NCBI RefSeq assembly: GCF_013426895.1
Contig: NZ_AP023174.1
Coordinates: 2,852,001-2,916,000 of the forward strand
DNA length: 64,000 nucleotides
Origin: Paraburkholderia largidicola
GTDB taxonomy: Bacteria > Pseudomonadota > Gammaproteobacteria > Burkholderiales > Burkholderiaceae
Direction of reading: 5' to 3'
Both the position numbers and the translations under genes were made by a program. How positions within the stretch are numbered: position 1 is the first letter of the stretch; every line of letters begins with the position of its first letter. Shown here in pieces: positions 1 to 8,565 of the stretch. Below the pieces are notes generated by a model that was not told the origin of the DNA, searched no databases, and worked only from the letters and a program-made list of their open reading frames with translations.

Positions 1-40
1 TGCCGGATCCGCCCGCGAGAATAATGCCTTTGCGCGCCAT
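1..40 (-). CDS. rmlA: RmlA, glucose-1-phosphate thymidylyltransferase (5' fragment, cut by window edge)
   Basis: Only the first 13 codons are present. They translate as MARKGIILAGGSG, the N-terminal nucleotide-binding start of glucose-1-phosphate thymidylyltransferases. The enzyme makes dTDP-glucose from dTTP and glucose 1-phosphate, the first step of dTDP-L-rhamnose synthesis. The gene starts 10 bases after the stop codon of rmlB on the same strand, so the two are almost certainly cotranscribed. The rest lies outside the window. Confidence 0.85.
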   Translation of the reverse strand, partial: MARKGIILAGGSG

Positions 41-50
41 CGTTCCGCCC

Positions 51-1112
51 TTACGCGCGTTGCGCGTAGTTCGTTTCGACCCACTTGCGGTACTCGCCCG
101 AAGCGACCTCGTCGGCCCACTCCTGGTTGTCGAGATACCACTGCACCGTCTTCGCGAGACCCGTTTCAAACGTCTCGGCCGGCTTCCAGCCGAGTTCGCG
201 TTCGAGCTTGCGCGCATCAATGGCATAACGGCGGTCGTGGCCCGGACGATCCGTCACATAGGTGATCTGATCGCGATACGAGCCTTGCGCCTTCGGACGC
301 TTCTCATCGAGCAGGTCGCACAGTGTATGCACGACTTCGAGGTTCTTCTTCTCGTTCCAGCCGCCGACGTTATACGTCTCGCCCGGCACGCCGCGCGCGA
401 GCACTTCGCGGATCGCGCTGCAGTGATCGCCGACATACAGCCAGTCGCGCACGTTCTGACCATCGCCATACACGGGCAGCGGCTTGCCGCCGAGCGCGTT
501 GGCGATCATCAGCGGGATGAGCTTTTCGGGGAACTGGTAAGGGCCGTAATTGTTCGAGCAGTTGGTCGTCAACACCGGCAAGCCGTACGTGTGGTGATAC
601 GCGCGCACGAGATGGTCGGAGCCCGCCTTGGTGGCCGAGTACGGGCTGTTCGGCGCGTAAGGCGTCGTCTCGGAGAATTGCGGATCGGTCGCCGACAGCG
701 AGCCGAACACCTCGTCCGTCGATACGTGCAGGAAGCGGAATGCCGCTTTGTCTGCGTCGTTCAGCGTGTTCCAGTAGGATCGTGCTGCCTCAAGCAACGT
801 GAAAGTACCCACCACGTTGGTCTGGACGAAGTCCGCCGGCCCGTGGATCGAACGGTCGACGTGGCTTTCGGCGGCGAAGTGCAGCACGGCGCGTGGCTTG
901 TGTTCGGCGAAGAGTTTGTCCAGCGTGTCACGATCGCAGATGTCGGCGCGCACGAAGACATGACGAGGATTGTCCTGTTGCGATTTCAGTGTGCCCAGGT
1001 TGCCGGCGTATGTGAGCTTGTCCAGGTTCAGGACAGACTCATCCGAGGCGTTCAACCACTCAAGCACGAAATTGGCGCCGATAAAGCCGGCACCGCCCGT
1101 TACCAGGATCAT
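51..1112 (-). CDS. rmlB: dTDP-glucose 4,6-dehydratase RmlB
   Basis: This 353-residue cytoplasmic enzyme converts dTDP-glucose to dTDP-4-keto-6-deoxyglucose, the second step of dTDP-L-rhamnose synthesis for O-antigen or other surface glycans. It opens with the NAD-binding motif [12 protein letters not shown], and the extended-SDR catalytic Tyr-x-x-x-Lys is visible as YSATK. STDEVFG and [10 protein letters not shown] are typical RmlB segments. The reading frame stays open 21 codons further upstream, but I start it at 1112 because an AAGGAA ribosome site sits just before that ATG and the Rossmann motif begins immediately. rmlA follows directly. Rhamnose genes of this kind usually border a larger polysaccharide cluster, presumably to the left of the window. 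Confidence 0.95.
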   Translation of the reverse strand: MILVTGGAGFIGANFVLEWLNASDESVLNLDKLTYAGNLGTLKSQQDNPRHVFVRADICDRDTLDKLFAEHKPRAVLHFAAESHVDRSIHGPADFVQTNVVGTFTLLEAARSYWNTLNDADKAAFRFLHVSTDEVFGSLSATDPQFSETTPYAPNSPYSATKAGSDHLVRAYHHTYGLPVLTTNCSNNYGPYQFPEKLIPLMIANALGGKPLPVYGDGQNVRDWLYVGDHCSAIREVLARGVPGETYNVGGWNEKKNLEVVHTLCDLLDEKRPKAQGSYRDQITYVTDRPGHDRRYAIDARKLERELGWKPAETFETGLAKTVQWYLDNQEWADEVASGEYRKWVETNYAQRA

Positions 1113-1308
1113 GGGATTCCTTCTAGAGATTATCTTGGCCGTACGACCGGCTCTGCGTCGGCGGCGAGGCGGCAATTAATGCCGCACCGCTCAAACCGCC
1201 AGCAAAATTGACCGGGCATCACAAAGGCGCACGTGGGTATCTAACCGGCCATTATAAAGGTGCCGATGAGAAACACCAGCGCACTAACAAACTGAGACAG
1301 TTTGTAAA

Positions 1309-2211
1309 TCAGGCCAGAGAAAGCATCCAGTCGATGGTGTCTTCAATGCCGATGGCCGGCATGTCGGGGACGACGCGATTCAGCCTTTTCGCTGAACCAA
1401 CCAGCACTTTGACCTCATTTTGACGGACGAAGGCGGGATTTACGCGAATTTCAAGATCGTGACCGGAAGCTTCGCGCACGATATCGATGATATCGGTGAG
1501 GGTCCGCGGACTGCCGCTGCACACATTGAGTGTTTCGCCTGCGACAGGGGCCTCGAGCAGCGCCCGATACGCCCGCGACACCATCCGGACGTCAGAAAAA
1601 TCGCGTGCAACGTTGATATTTCCCAACTCGATAAACGGTCGACGCCGCACAAAATGGGAAACGATTTTCGGAACCAGGAAACGCTCGGACTGGCCGCGCC
1701 CCGTGTAGTTGAAAGGCCGCGTGACAACGATCGGCAGCCGGTCGAACCACGTCCGCACCAGATGCTCCATCGCCAGCTTGCTCGCCGCATAGTGATTGAC
1801 GGGCGCCGCCGGCGCATCTTCGTCGACGACACCTTCCGCGTTTCCGTAGATGTTCGCGCTGCTCGCAATCAGGATCTTGCGCGGCTCGTGTCCGACGTCG
1901 ACGCACGCCTGCAGCAGGTTCGTCGTGCCGATCACGTTGACGTTGTACATTTCCAACGGATCGTCGTGCGCGACGAAGCTGATCGCCGCCAGATGCACGA
2001 TGAATTCGGGCTTCAACTCGCCGATCAGGCGACGGCAATCCGGCAGCGATGTGATGTCGAGCGTGCGCTCGCCGGCCTGCGGATCGCCAGCCGTCGTGCC
2101 GATGACCTCATAGCCGGCGTCGGCGAGTTCTTCGCGCACGTAGGCTCCAGTGAAACCGCTTGCTCCCGTGATGAGAACGCGGTGGATGACTGGCTGAGAC
2201 GGATGCCGCAA
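1309..2211 (-). CDS. NAD(P)-dependent sugar-nucleotide reductase, Rmd/GDP-4-keto-6-deoxymannose reductase type
   Basis: This 300-residue extended short-chain dehydrogenase begins with a Rossmann GASGFTGAY motif near residue 15 and carries the catalytic YAASK near residue 139. Segments such as HLAAISFVAHDDP and SSANIYG resemble the GDP-6-deoxy-D-lyxo-4-hexulose reductases (Rmd) that make GDP-D-rhamnose. GDP-mannose dehydratase or a general epimerase is the alternative. The start is a TTG codon supported by a strong GGAGG ribosome site seven bases upstream; no ATG lies close enough to compete. It is upstream of rmlB on the same strand with a 196-base gap, so it belongs to the polysaccharide region but may have its own transcript. 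Family confidence is high, exact substrate is inferred. Confidence 0.75.
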   Translation of the reverse strand: MRHPSQPVIHRVLITGASGFTGAYVREELADAGYEVIGTTAGDPQAGERTLDITSLPDCRRLIGELKPEFIVHLAAISFVAHDDPLEMYNVNVIGTTNLLQACVDVGHEPRKILIASSANIYGNAEGVVDEDAPAAPVNHYAASKLAMEHLVRTWFDRLPIVVTRPFNYTGRGQSERFLVPKIVSHFVRRRPFIELGNINVARDFSDVRMVSRAYRALLEAPVAGETLNVCSGSPRTLTDIIDIVREASGHDLEIRVNPAFVRQNEVKVLVGSAKRLNRVVPDMPAIGIEDTIDWMLSLA

Positions 2212-2567
2212 ATCCCTTCCTCCCTGATCTGAGCGCCTGTCGCGCTGGCAGCGGCCGATTATATCGGACGAATGAATGGACCCCGTTCATTCCCAAAGGG
2301 TCGTGGGAAGTTAGTTTGGCGGTCAGAAAATCGTCCAAAAATCCGAAAAAAATCAAAATAATTCAGCGCTTGCGCTGCGTTTTCGCCCAGGATGGCCCAG
2401 CAACGCCAGCAACCTGCGCCAATGTCGGACGGACGGGAGATCGCGCGCTATCATGTCGCGTTGTGCAATGCAGCTTGCCTCGCAGCACCATCGAACTCCA
2501 TTCCGGGCGAATCGCGGTGCAGCACATACGCGCGCCGCTGCGCCCTTCGGACCACCATTTCTTGCCG
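2212..2567. other. Intergenic region between divergent rmd-like gene and apaH
   Basis: I see no convincing gene here. On the minus strand a TATAAT box at 2268-2273 is a candidate -10 element for the sugar-nucleotide reductase, without a good -35 at 17 bases. A GAATGAA/TTCATTC inverted repeat flanks positions around 2280-2301. The apaH leader side holds an A-rich stretch (about 2325-2360) that could include its promoter. Confidence 0.35.
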
Positions 2568-3416
2568 ATGACCGTTTCCACCAGCTCCCCTCCCCTCGCT
2601 TTCGGCGATCTGCAGGGCTGCCGTACCCAGTTCCAGCAACTTCTCGTCAAGGCCGCGCCGCCCGCCGACGCGCCCCTTTGGTTCGCGGGCGACCTGATCA
2701 ACCGCGGCGGCGAGTCGCTCGCTACGCTGCGCGACATCATTGCGCTCGGCAATCGGGCGGTGCCCGTGCTGGGCAATCACGATCTGCATCTGCTGTCGGT
2801 GTCGGCGGGAATCAGAAAGTCCAAGAAAGGCGACACGATCGATGAGATCCTCGCCGCACCCGACGCCGAAGATCTGCTGCACTGGATCCGCCATCGGCCG
2901 CTCGTTCATTACGAGAACGGCATGCTGCTTGTGCACGCTGGCGTGTTGCCGCAGTGGGATGTCGATCTGACGCTGGAACTCGCGGACGAACTGCAACGCG
3001 CGTTGCGCGCCCCGACCTGGAAAGAGACGCTCGCCGGCCTGTACGGCAACGAGCCGAACCGCTGGAAGCCGGGCCTCAAGGGCATCGACCGTTTGCGCCT
3101 GACGTGCACCGCGCTCACGCGGATGCGCTTTTGCAATGTCGATGGCGTGATGGACTTCTCATCGAGCGGCGGCGTCAATTCCGCACCGTCTGGCTTCATG
3201 CCGTGGTTCGACGTGCCGGGGCGCAAGACCGAAGACATTACGGTCGTGTTCGGACATTGGGCCGCGCTCGGCCTGACGGTCCGCGACAATCTGATCGGAC
3301 TCGATTCGGGTTGCGTGTGGGGCGAGCAGTTGTCGGCCGTCCGCCTGGCGCAATCACCCGCCGAACGCACGGTCACACAGGTGGAATGCGAAGGCTGCCG
3401 TGCCGTCGTGGGTTGA
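2568..3416 (+). CDS. apaH: Symmetrical bis(5'-nucleosyl)-tetraphosphatase ApaH
   Basis: ApaH hydrolyses diadenosine tetraphosphate to two ADP, and removes Np4 caps from RNA. The 282-residue protein has the metallophosphatase blocks in order: GDLQGC at residues 13-18, GDLINRGGES at 41-50, GNHD at 69-72 and a later HAGVLPQW. Length matches the E. coli enzyme (about 280). The frame extends upstream to 2316 but that part has no homology-like features, so the ATG at 2568, just before the conserved fold begins, is preferred. It is convergent with plsC and separated from it by 29 bases, so it is probably monocistronic. Confidence 0.93.
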   Translation: MTVSTSSPPLAFGDLQGCRTQFQQLLVKAAPPADAPLWFAGDLINRGGESLATLRDIIALGNRAVPVLGNHDLHLLSVSAGIRKSKKGDTIDEILAAPDAEDLLHWIRHRPLVHYENGMLLVHAGVLPQWDVDLTLELADELQRALRAPTWKETLAGLYGNEPNRWKPGLKGIDRLRLTCTALTRMRFCNVDGVMDFSSSGGVNSAPSGFMPWFDVPGRKTEDITVVFGHWAALGLTVRDNLIGLDSGCVWGEQLSAVRLAQSPAERTVTQVECEGCRAVVG

Positions 3417-3445
3417 TCGCGAAAAGGTGAAGTCTGATTGGCGCG

Positions 3446-4300
3446 CTATGCGTGGCGCGTCATATCGACGTCTGGATCCGCCAGCGGTTCTTGCGGATTG
3501 TTAGCCGCGTCGGCATCGATGAACTGCTGCGTCCGGTCCGCGATCTGCCCGGAGCGTCGCGCCTCGGGGTCCTGTAGCGCAGCGAGCGCAGCACCAACGG
3601 AAGCCTGGGCCTCCGCCGCCAGCAAACGCCGATCAGCCCCCGGCGCAAGCGGCGCGCCGACATACACATGCGCCGTCAGCGGACCGGCGCGCAACAGCGC
3701 ATCGAGCGACTCGCCGAGCGACAGGTCGCCGATATACGCCGGCGCCGTCGACTGCCTGCCCTGCGCATCCTCGTACATCATGCACACGGGCTGCACCGGC
3801 CGCGACGCCGACACCGCCGCCTGAAACATGTTCGCGTGGAACGGCAGCAACTGAACGCCGTCGGACGTCGTGCCTTCCGGAAATACGCACATCAGTTCGC
3901 CCGCGTTCAGCCGCTCGGCGAGTTCATGCATGATGCGTTTTGCGTCGCTACGCTTCTCGCGCTGAATGAACACGGTACCCAACTGCTGCGCGAGCCAGCC
4001 GACCACCGGCCACTTGCGGATCTCCGCCTTAGACACGAACGGCGTCGGACGCCACGCGTTGATCACGTAAATATCGATCCACGAAATGTGGTTCGCCACG
4101 ACCAGCACGCCTTCGTCGAGCCGCGCGCCGTCGTTATGCACGACTAGTCGCATGCCGCACAACTGCAGCATGCGCAGCGACCACGCACGGTTCAAATCCA
4201 GACGCTGCTGCGCGCTCGCGCGCGGAAAACGCGTCCAGACGACCCACAAACCGTGAAGCAGATGCACGACCAGTCGAATCTTGCGAAACGCGAGCTTCAT
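3446..4300 (-). CDS. plsC: 1-acyl-sn-glycerol-3-phosphate acyltransferase, PlsC family
   Basis: This 284-residue membrane-associated acyltransferase adds the second acyl chain to lysophosphatidic acid in phospholipid synthesis. The family motif H-x4-D is NHISWID (His71, Asp76), and the substrate motif FPEGTT is at 140-145. A hydrophobic stretch near residues 9-24 probably anchors it in the inner membrane. The C-terminal 40 residues are polar and Ala/Asp-rich, beyond the usual PlsC core. It lies 49 bases downstream of pyrX on the same strand, so it could be the last gene of the pyr block. Other lyso-phospholipid or ornithine-lipid acyltransferases share these motifs, so the acceptor is inferred. 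Confidence 0.85.
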   Translation of the reverse strand: MKLAFRKIRLVVHLLHGLWVVWTRFPRASAQQRLDLNRAWSLRMLQLCGMRLVVHNDGARLDEGVLVVANHISWIDIYVINAWRPTPFVSKAEIRKWPVVGWLAQQLGTVFIQREKRSDAKRIMHELAERLNAGELMCVFPEGTTSDGVQLLPFHANMFQAAVSASRPVQPVCMMYEDAQGRQSTAPAYIGDLSLGESLDALLRAGPLTAHVYVGAPLAPGADRRLLAAEAQASVGAALAALQDPEARRSGQIADRTQQFIDADAANNPQEPLADPDVDMTRHA

Positions 4301-4349
4301 CTTGCGAGTCTTCCGCTTATCTCTTCATTCTTGCCGATGGGCAACGCGC

Positions 4350-5627
4350 TCAGCGTTGCTCGAACGCTACCTGACCCGAGACGACCGTCGCGCGCACGCG
4401 AGCCGGCAGCTCGTAGCCGAGGAACGGCGTGTTGTGCCCCTGGCTCTTCAGCGCGCGTGGCTCGACGCGCCAATGGCCGTCGCGGTCGAACACGCACAGA
4501 TCGGCTGTCCCGCCGACCTCGATGCGTCCAGCGGGCAGCTTCAACACACCCGCGGGCGCAGCCGTGATGCGGTTCAGCGCCTTTGCGAGCGACACACCCG
4601 CTTCGTCGGCCCACTTGAGCGTCAGCGACAGCAGCAACTCCAGCCCCGTTGCGCCCGGCGTTGCCTCGGCGAACGGCAACAGCTTTTCGTCGTCATCGAC
4701 GGGCGTGTGGTCCGAGCAGATCGCATCGATCGTGCCGTCCAGCAGACCCGCGCGAATCGCCTCTCGGTCGCGCTGGGAGCGCAGCGGTGGATCGAGCCGG
4801 AACTGCGCATCGAAATAGCCGATGTCGATATCGATCAGATGCACATGGTTGATCGTCACGTCGCAGGTCACGGGCAGGCCTTCCGCTTTCGCCGCGCGCA
4901 TCAGTTCGACCCCCGCCGCCGACGACAGGTGCGACAGATGCACACGCGCGCCCGTCACACGCACGAGTTCGAAGATCGTATGCAGCGCGATCGTTTCCGC
5001 CGACACTGGCACGCCCGACAGACCGAGGCGCGACGCGAGCGGACCGCTCGCCGCGACGCCGCCCTTCGCGAGATACGCGTCCTGCGGACGCAGCCATACC
5101 GTATAGCCGTAGGTGTTCGCGTATTGCAGCGCGCGCAGCAGAACCTGTGTATCGACGACAGGCGTATCGGCCTGCGAGAAGCCGATACAGCCCGACTCGG
5201 TCAGCTCGACCATCTCGGTGATGACCTGCCCCTTGAGCCCGACCGTCAGCGCGCCGAGCGGATACACATGCGCGCGATTCAGATTGCGCGCGCGGAACTT
5301 GAGCATTTCGACGAGGCCCGGCTCGTCGAGCACGGGATCGGTATCGGGCGGACAGACGAGGCTCGTCACGCCCCCCGCGAGCGCCGCGGCCATCTCCGAT
5401 TCGAGTGTCGCCTTGTGCTCGAAACCGGGCTCGCGCAACCGCGCCGATAGATCGACGAAACCGGGCGCCACGTATAGGCCCTTGGCGTCGATCGTTCTGG
5501 CCGCGTTGAAATCGGCGGGCGCGTTGCCGAGCGCGACGATCTTGCCCGCCGCGATGAATACGTCCTGTTGCTGTTCGGTGCCCGCTACCGGATCGATCAG
5601 CGTGCCGCCTTGAATATGAATCTTCAT
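4350..5627 (-). CDS. pyrX: Dihydroorotase-like, non-catalytic subunit of aspartate transcarbamoylase (PyrX/PyrC')
   Basis: A 425-residue protein with the class I dihydroorotase fold (PGFVDL, LREPG, ICSDHTP, PAGRIEVGGTADL). The zinc-binding Asp-x-His-x-His signature, normally followed by LREPG, reads D59-L-S-A-R63 here, so both histidines are gone. The conserved metal histidine further on is replaced in VWLRPQD as well. This pattern is that of PyrX, the inactive dihydroorotase homologue that in Pseudomonas and relatives assembles with PyrB into a dodecameric transcarbamoylase. It is 75 bases downstream of pyrB, which fits. An active dihydroorotase must be encoded elsewhere. Confidence 0.9.
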   Translation of the reverse strand: MKIHIQGGTLIDPVAGTEQQQDVFIAAGKIVALGNAPADFNAARTIDAKGLYVAPGFVDLSARLREPGFEHKATLESEMAAALAGGVTSLVCPPDTDPVLDEPGLVEMLKFRARNLNRAHVYPLGALTVGLKGQVITEMVELTESGCIGFSQADTPVVDTQVLLRALQYANTYGYTVWLRPQDAYLAKGGVAASGPLASRLGLSGVPVSAETIALHTIFELVRVTGARVHLSHLSSAAGVELMRAAKAEGLPVTCDVTINHVHLIDIDIGYFDAQFRLDPPLRSQRDREAIRAGLLDGTIDAICSDHTPVDDDEKLLPFAEATPGATGLELLLSLTLKWADEAGVSLAKALNRITAAPAGVLKLPAGRIEVGGTADLCVFDRDGHWRVEPRALKSQGHNTPFLGYELPARVRATVVSGQVAFEQR

Positions 5628-5702
5628 GCGCTGCCTTTTTTGCCTGCCTGTGCTTTCATTGCCCGATTCGTACGCCGACTCATTTGCCGATTCGCGCGCG
5701 GA

Positions 5703-6743
5703 TCAATCGTTGTTGCCTGCGACGATGCCCATCACCGCCATGCGCACCGCGATGCCGAACGTCACCTGATTGAGAATCACCGACTGCGGCCCGTCCGCCA
5801 CCTGCGAGTCGATTTCGACGCCACGATTCATCGGGCCCGGATGCATCACGATTGCGTCGGGCTTTGCGAGCGCGAGACGCTCGGGCGTCAGCCCCCAGCT
5901 CTTGAAGTACTCCTGCGCCGACGGCAGCAACGCGCCGCTCATCCGCTCGTTCTGCAGACGCAGCATGATGATGACGTCGACATCCTTCAGCCCTTCGTCG
6001 AGGTTGTGGAACACGCGCACGCCCATCTGCTCGAGACCGCCCGGTAGCAACGTGCGCGGGCCGATTGCGCGCACTTCGGGCACGCCGAGCGTGGTGAGCG
6101 CGTGAATGTCGGAGCGCGCGACGCGCGAATGCAGAATGTCGCCGACGATCGCCACGCGCAGATTCGTGAAATCCTTCTTGTAGTGGCGGATCGTGTACAT
6201 GTCGAGCAGACCCTGCGTCGGGTGTGCATGACGGCCGTCGCCCGCGTTGATCACGTGCACGTGCGGCGCGCAATGCTCGGCGATCAGATACGGCGCGCCG
6301 CTCGACGCGTGACGCACGACGAACATATCGGCATGCATCGCCGACAGGTTGTTGATCGTGTCGAGCAGCGACTCGCCCTTGCTCGTCGACGACGCGTTGA
6401 TGTTCAGATTGATCACATCCGCCGATAGTCGCTTCGCGGCGATCTCGAACGTGGTGCGCGTACGCGTCGAGTTTTCGAAGAACAGGTTGAACACCGACTT
6501 GCCGCGCAACAGCGGCACCTTCTTCACTTCGCGGTCGGTCACGCTGACGAACTGCTCGGCCGTATCGAGAATGTGATTGACGATCGCGCGCGGCAGGCCT
6601 TCGATCGTCAGCAGATGTTTCAGCTCGCCGTTCTTCGTGAGCTGCGGATTGCCCTTCAGGAAACCGTAGCGAAAACGGTCCGCTGACGCGGCGTTATCGT
6701 TCGAAACGGTGGAACCTTGGGAAACCGGGTTGGGCGTGTTCAT
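5703..6743 (-). CDS. pyrB: Aspartate carbamoyltransferase catalytic subunit PyrB
   Basis: PyrB condenses carbamoyl phosphate with aspartate, the committed step of pyrimidine synthesis. The carbamoyl-phosphate motif STRT is at residues 92-95 inside [13 protein letters not shown], and HPGPMNRG is near the C-terminus. At 346 residues it is longer than the E. coli chain (about 310) because of an N-terminal extension of some 25-35 residues. Such an extension is known in class A transcarbamoylases that bind effectors and pair with a PyrC-like subunit, and here pyrX is next to it. It follows pyrR by 69 bases on the same strand. Confidence 0.95.
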   Translation of the reverse strand: MNTPNPVSQGSTVSNDNAASADRFRYGFLKGNPQLTKNGELKHLLTIEGLPRAIVNHILDTAEQFVSVTDREVKKVPLLRGKSVFNLFFENSTRTRTTFEIAAKRLSADVINLNINASSTSKGESLLDTINNLSAMHADMFVVRHASSGAPYLIAEHCAPHVHVINAGDGRHAHPTQGLLDMYTIRHYKKDFTNLRVAIVGDILHSRVARSDIHALTTLGVPEVRAIGPRTLLPGGLEQMGVRVFHNLDEGLKDVDVIIMLRLQNERMSGALLPSAQEYFKSWGLTPERLALAKPDAIVMHPGPMNRGVEIDSQVADGPQSVILNQVTFGIAVRMAVMGIVAGNND

Positions 6744-6812
6744 GGTCTTCCTGAATCAGACTGGGGACTGCGTGTGCTGCTTTTCGTTAGAGCGTGTTGG
6801 CGCCGGACGCGC

Positions 6813-7325
6813 TCAATCTACGCGCGGCTCGGTATGAAACGCGAGGCGGTCGCCGTCGCGCGACAACACGAGCGTCGAATTCGCCGGCACCTCGATCGTG
6901 CCGCCGACGAAGCGCGCCGCCACCGGCAACTCTCGCCCGCCGCGATCCGCGAGCGCCGCGAGTTCAACCGACGCGGGACGCCCATAGTCGTACAGCTCGT
7001 TGAGCGCAGCGCGCACGGTGCGCCCCGTGTACAGCACGTCGTCGACGAGCACGATGCGGCGGTTGTCGACTTCGAACGGCAACGAGGTCGGGCTGGCTTG
7101 CGTGTGCAAGCCTTTCTTCGCGTAGTCGTCGCGATGCAGCGCGACATTGACGACGCCGAACGTCGTGACGTTCAGGTCTTTGGCGAGACGCTCGGCCAGC
7201 CACACGCCGCCGCTATAAATGCCAGCGAGCACCGCGCCGTCGGGACCACCCAGCGCGTCGCCATACGCGGCGCGAATCTGTTCGAGCAAGACGCGGTACA
7301 GCGCCTCGGCGTCAATGGAACTCAT
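6813..7325 (-). CDS. pyrR: Bifunctional pyr regulator / uracil phosphoribosyltransferase PyrR
   Basis: A 170-residue type I phosphoribosyltransferase with the PRPP loop [12 protein letters not shown] at residues 92-103 and a hydrophobic first block ([17 protein letters not shown]). PyrR proteins convert uracil and PRPP to UMP, and in some bacteria bind pyr mRNA leaders. Its start overlaps the 3' end of ruvX by 14 bases, so the two are translationally coupled and transcribed together with pyrB. I do not see a clear attenuator in the 69 bases between pyrR and pyrB, so a regulatory role here is not shown by the sequence. Confidence 0.9.
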   Translation of the reverse strand: MSSIDAEALYRVLLEQIRAAYGDALGGPDGAVLAGIYSGGVWLAERLAKDLNVTTFGVVNVALHRDDYAKKGLHTQASPTSLPFEVDNRRIVLVDDVLYTGRTVRAALNELYDYGRPASVELAALADRGGRELPVAARFVGGTIEVPANSTLVLSRDGDRLAFHTEPRVD

Positions 7326-7746
7326 CGGAAAGTCCGTCCAGATATTGCTGAAGAATGATGCACGCGGCTTCGGCGTCGAGCATGCCGGCTTGTCTCGTTC
7401 CGCTACGAATACCCGCTTCCGCTTCGACCGACGAATAGCGTTCGTCGACCCACGTGACTGGCAGATTGAAGCGCCCGTTCAGCTGATTGCCGAAGCGCTT
7501 GGCGAGCTGGGTTCTTTCGTGGGGAGTGCCATCGGGATGCATCGGCAGACCGACGACGAGCGCGTCGGGCTTCCACTCGTCGATCAGCTTGCCGACAGCT
7601 TCGAAACGATATTCCCGATTGCGGTTTTGCAGAACGACGAGAGGACGAGCGCTGCGGGTGAGCGAATTGCCTACTGCAACACCGATACGTTTTTCGCCAT
7701 AGTCGAACGCAAGCAGCGTCGCTTCACGTCCGGCCACACTGCTCAT
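7312..7746 (-). CDS. ruvX: Putative pre-16S rRNA nuclease YqgF (RuvX)
   Basis: This 144-residue protein has the RNase H-like start [16 protein letters not shown], the glycine/leucine motif [10 protein letters not shown] and the catalytic region WVDERYSS. E. coli YqgF trims the 5' end of 16S rRNA precursors, and the family was earlier proposed as a Holliday-junction resolvase. It starts inside the stop codon of algH (ATGA, 4-base overlap) and overlaps pyrR at its 3' end. The algH-ruvX pair is conserved across many gammaproteobacteria and betaproteobacteria. Confidence 0.92.
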   Translation of the reverse strand: MSSVAGREATLLAFDYGEKRIGVAVGNSLTRSARPLVVLQNRNREYRFEAVGKLIDEWKPDALVVGLPMHPDGTPHERTQLAKRFGNQLNGRFNLPVTWVDERYSSVEAEAGIRSGTRQAGMLDAEAACIILQQYLDGLSDEFH

Positions 7747-8318
7747 GCGTGACCCGCTTCGCCGGAGAGCATCGAAGAAGAAATGCCGAGCAGCGCAAGC
7801 GCGGCTTCGAAGCGCTCTTCGGCGGGCACGTCGAAAACGATTTTCGGATCAGCCTGAACGGTGAGCCAGCCGTTCTTCGAGATTTCGTCTTCAAGTTGGC
7901 CGGCGCCCCAGCCCGCATGGCCGAGCGTCAGCAGGAAACGCTGCGGGCCTTTGCCGCTCGCGACGGCTTCGAGCACGTCTTTCGATGTGGTCATCTCCAG
8001 CCCGCCCGGCACCTGCATCGACGACGTATAGGTGCTCTCCGAAGCGTCGTGCAGCACGAAGCCGCGCTCGGTTTGCACCGGGCCGCCGAAATACACGGGG
8101 ACATGCAGCAGGGGCTCGATCTCGAGCTTGAGGTCGATACGATTGAACAGCGCCTGGAGGTCGATATCCGTCGGCCGGTTGATGACGAGACCGAGCGCGC
8201 CACGCTCGCTGTGATCGCAAAGGTAGACCACCGTTCCTGAAAACGTGGGGTCCGCCATGTTCGGCATGGCGATCAGGAACTGGTTGGTCAGATTGATGCG
8301 ATCGTTACTCTTGGACAT
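7743..8318 (-). CDS. algH: YqgE/AlgH family protein
   Basis: A 191-residue cytoplasmic protein of the YqgE/AlgH family, with the usual blocks [26 protein letters not shown] and [12 protein letters not shown]. The family has no firmly assigned biochemical role; algH affects alginate production in Pseudomonas. The frame is open for 150 codons upstream, but that segment is arginine-rich shadow sequence and the family begins at [13 protein letters not shown], so I start at 8318. It is the first gene of the algH-ruvX-pyrR-pyrB-pyrX series. Confidence 0.92.
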   Translation of the reverse strand: MSKSNDRINLTNQFLIAMPNMADPTFSGTVVYLCDHSERGALGLVINRPTDIDLQALFNRIDLKLEIEPLLHVPVYFGGPVQTERGFVLHDASESTYTSSMQVPGGLEMTTSKDVLEAVASGKGPQRFLLTLGHAGWGAGQLEDEISKNGWLTVQADPKIVFDVPAEERFEAALALLGISSSMLSGEAGHA

Positions 8319-8565
8319 AGGTCGAATTTTAGCAAAGACGGTGCGCGACTGCGGAGCCCGTGCGTTGCGCCAGAATCGTGCAGCGGGCTGTTCGCCGGTC
8401 TTTGCGGGCAGGCTGTCTGCAAGCGCGCGGCCGACGAGATCGCAGTCCATGAAACTGCACTCTATCACGCGCTCCGGCCTTGCCGGGAACGACGAGCGTG
8501 CGCTATCGCGCAGCGAATGGCATAGCGCCGAGGTCTCGCGCCGGCTCCTGCATCCAGACGGTTCG

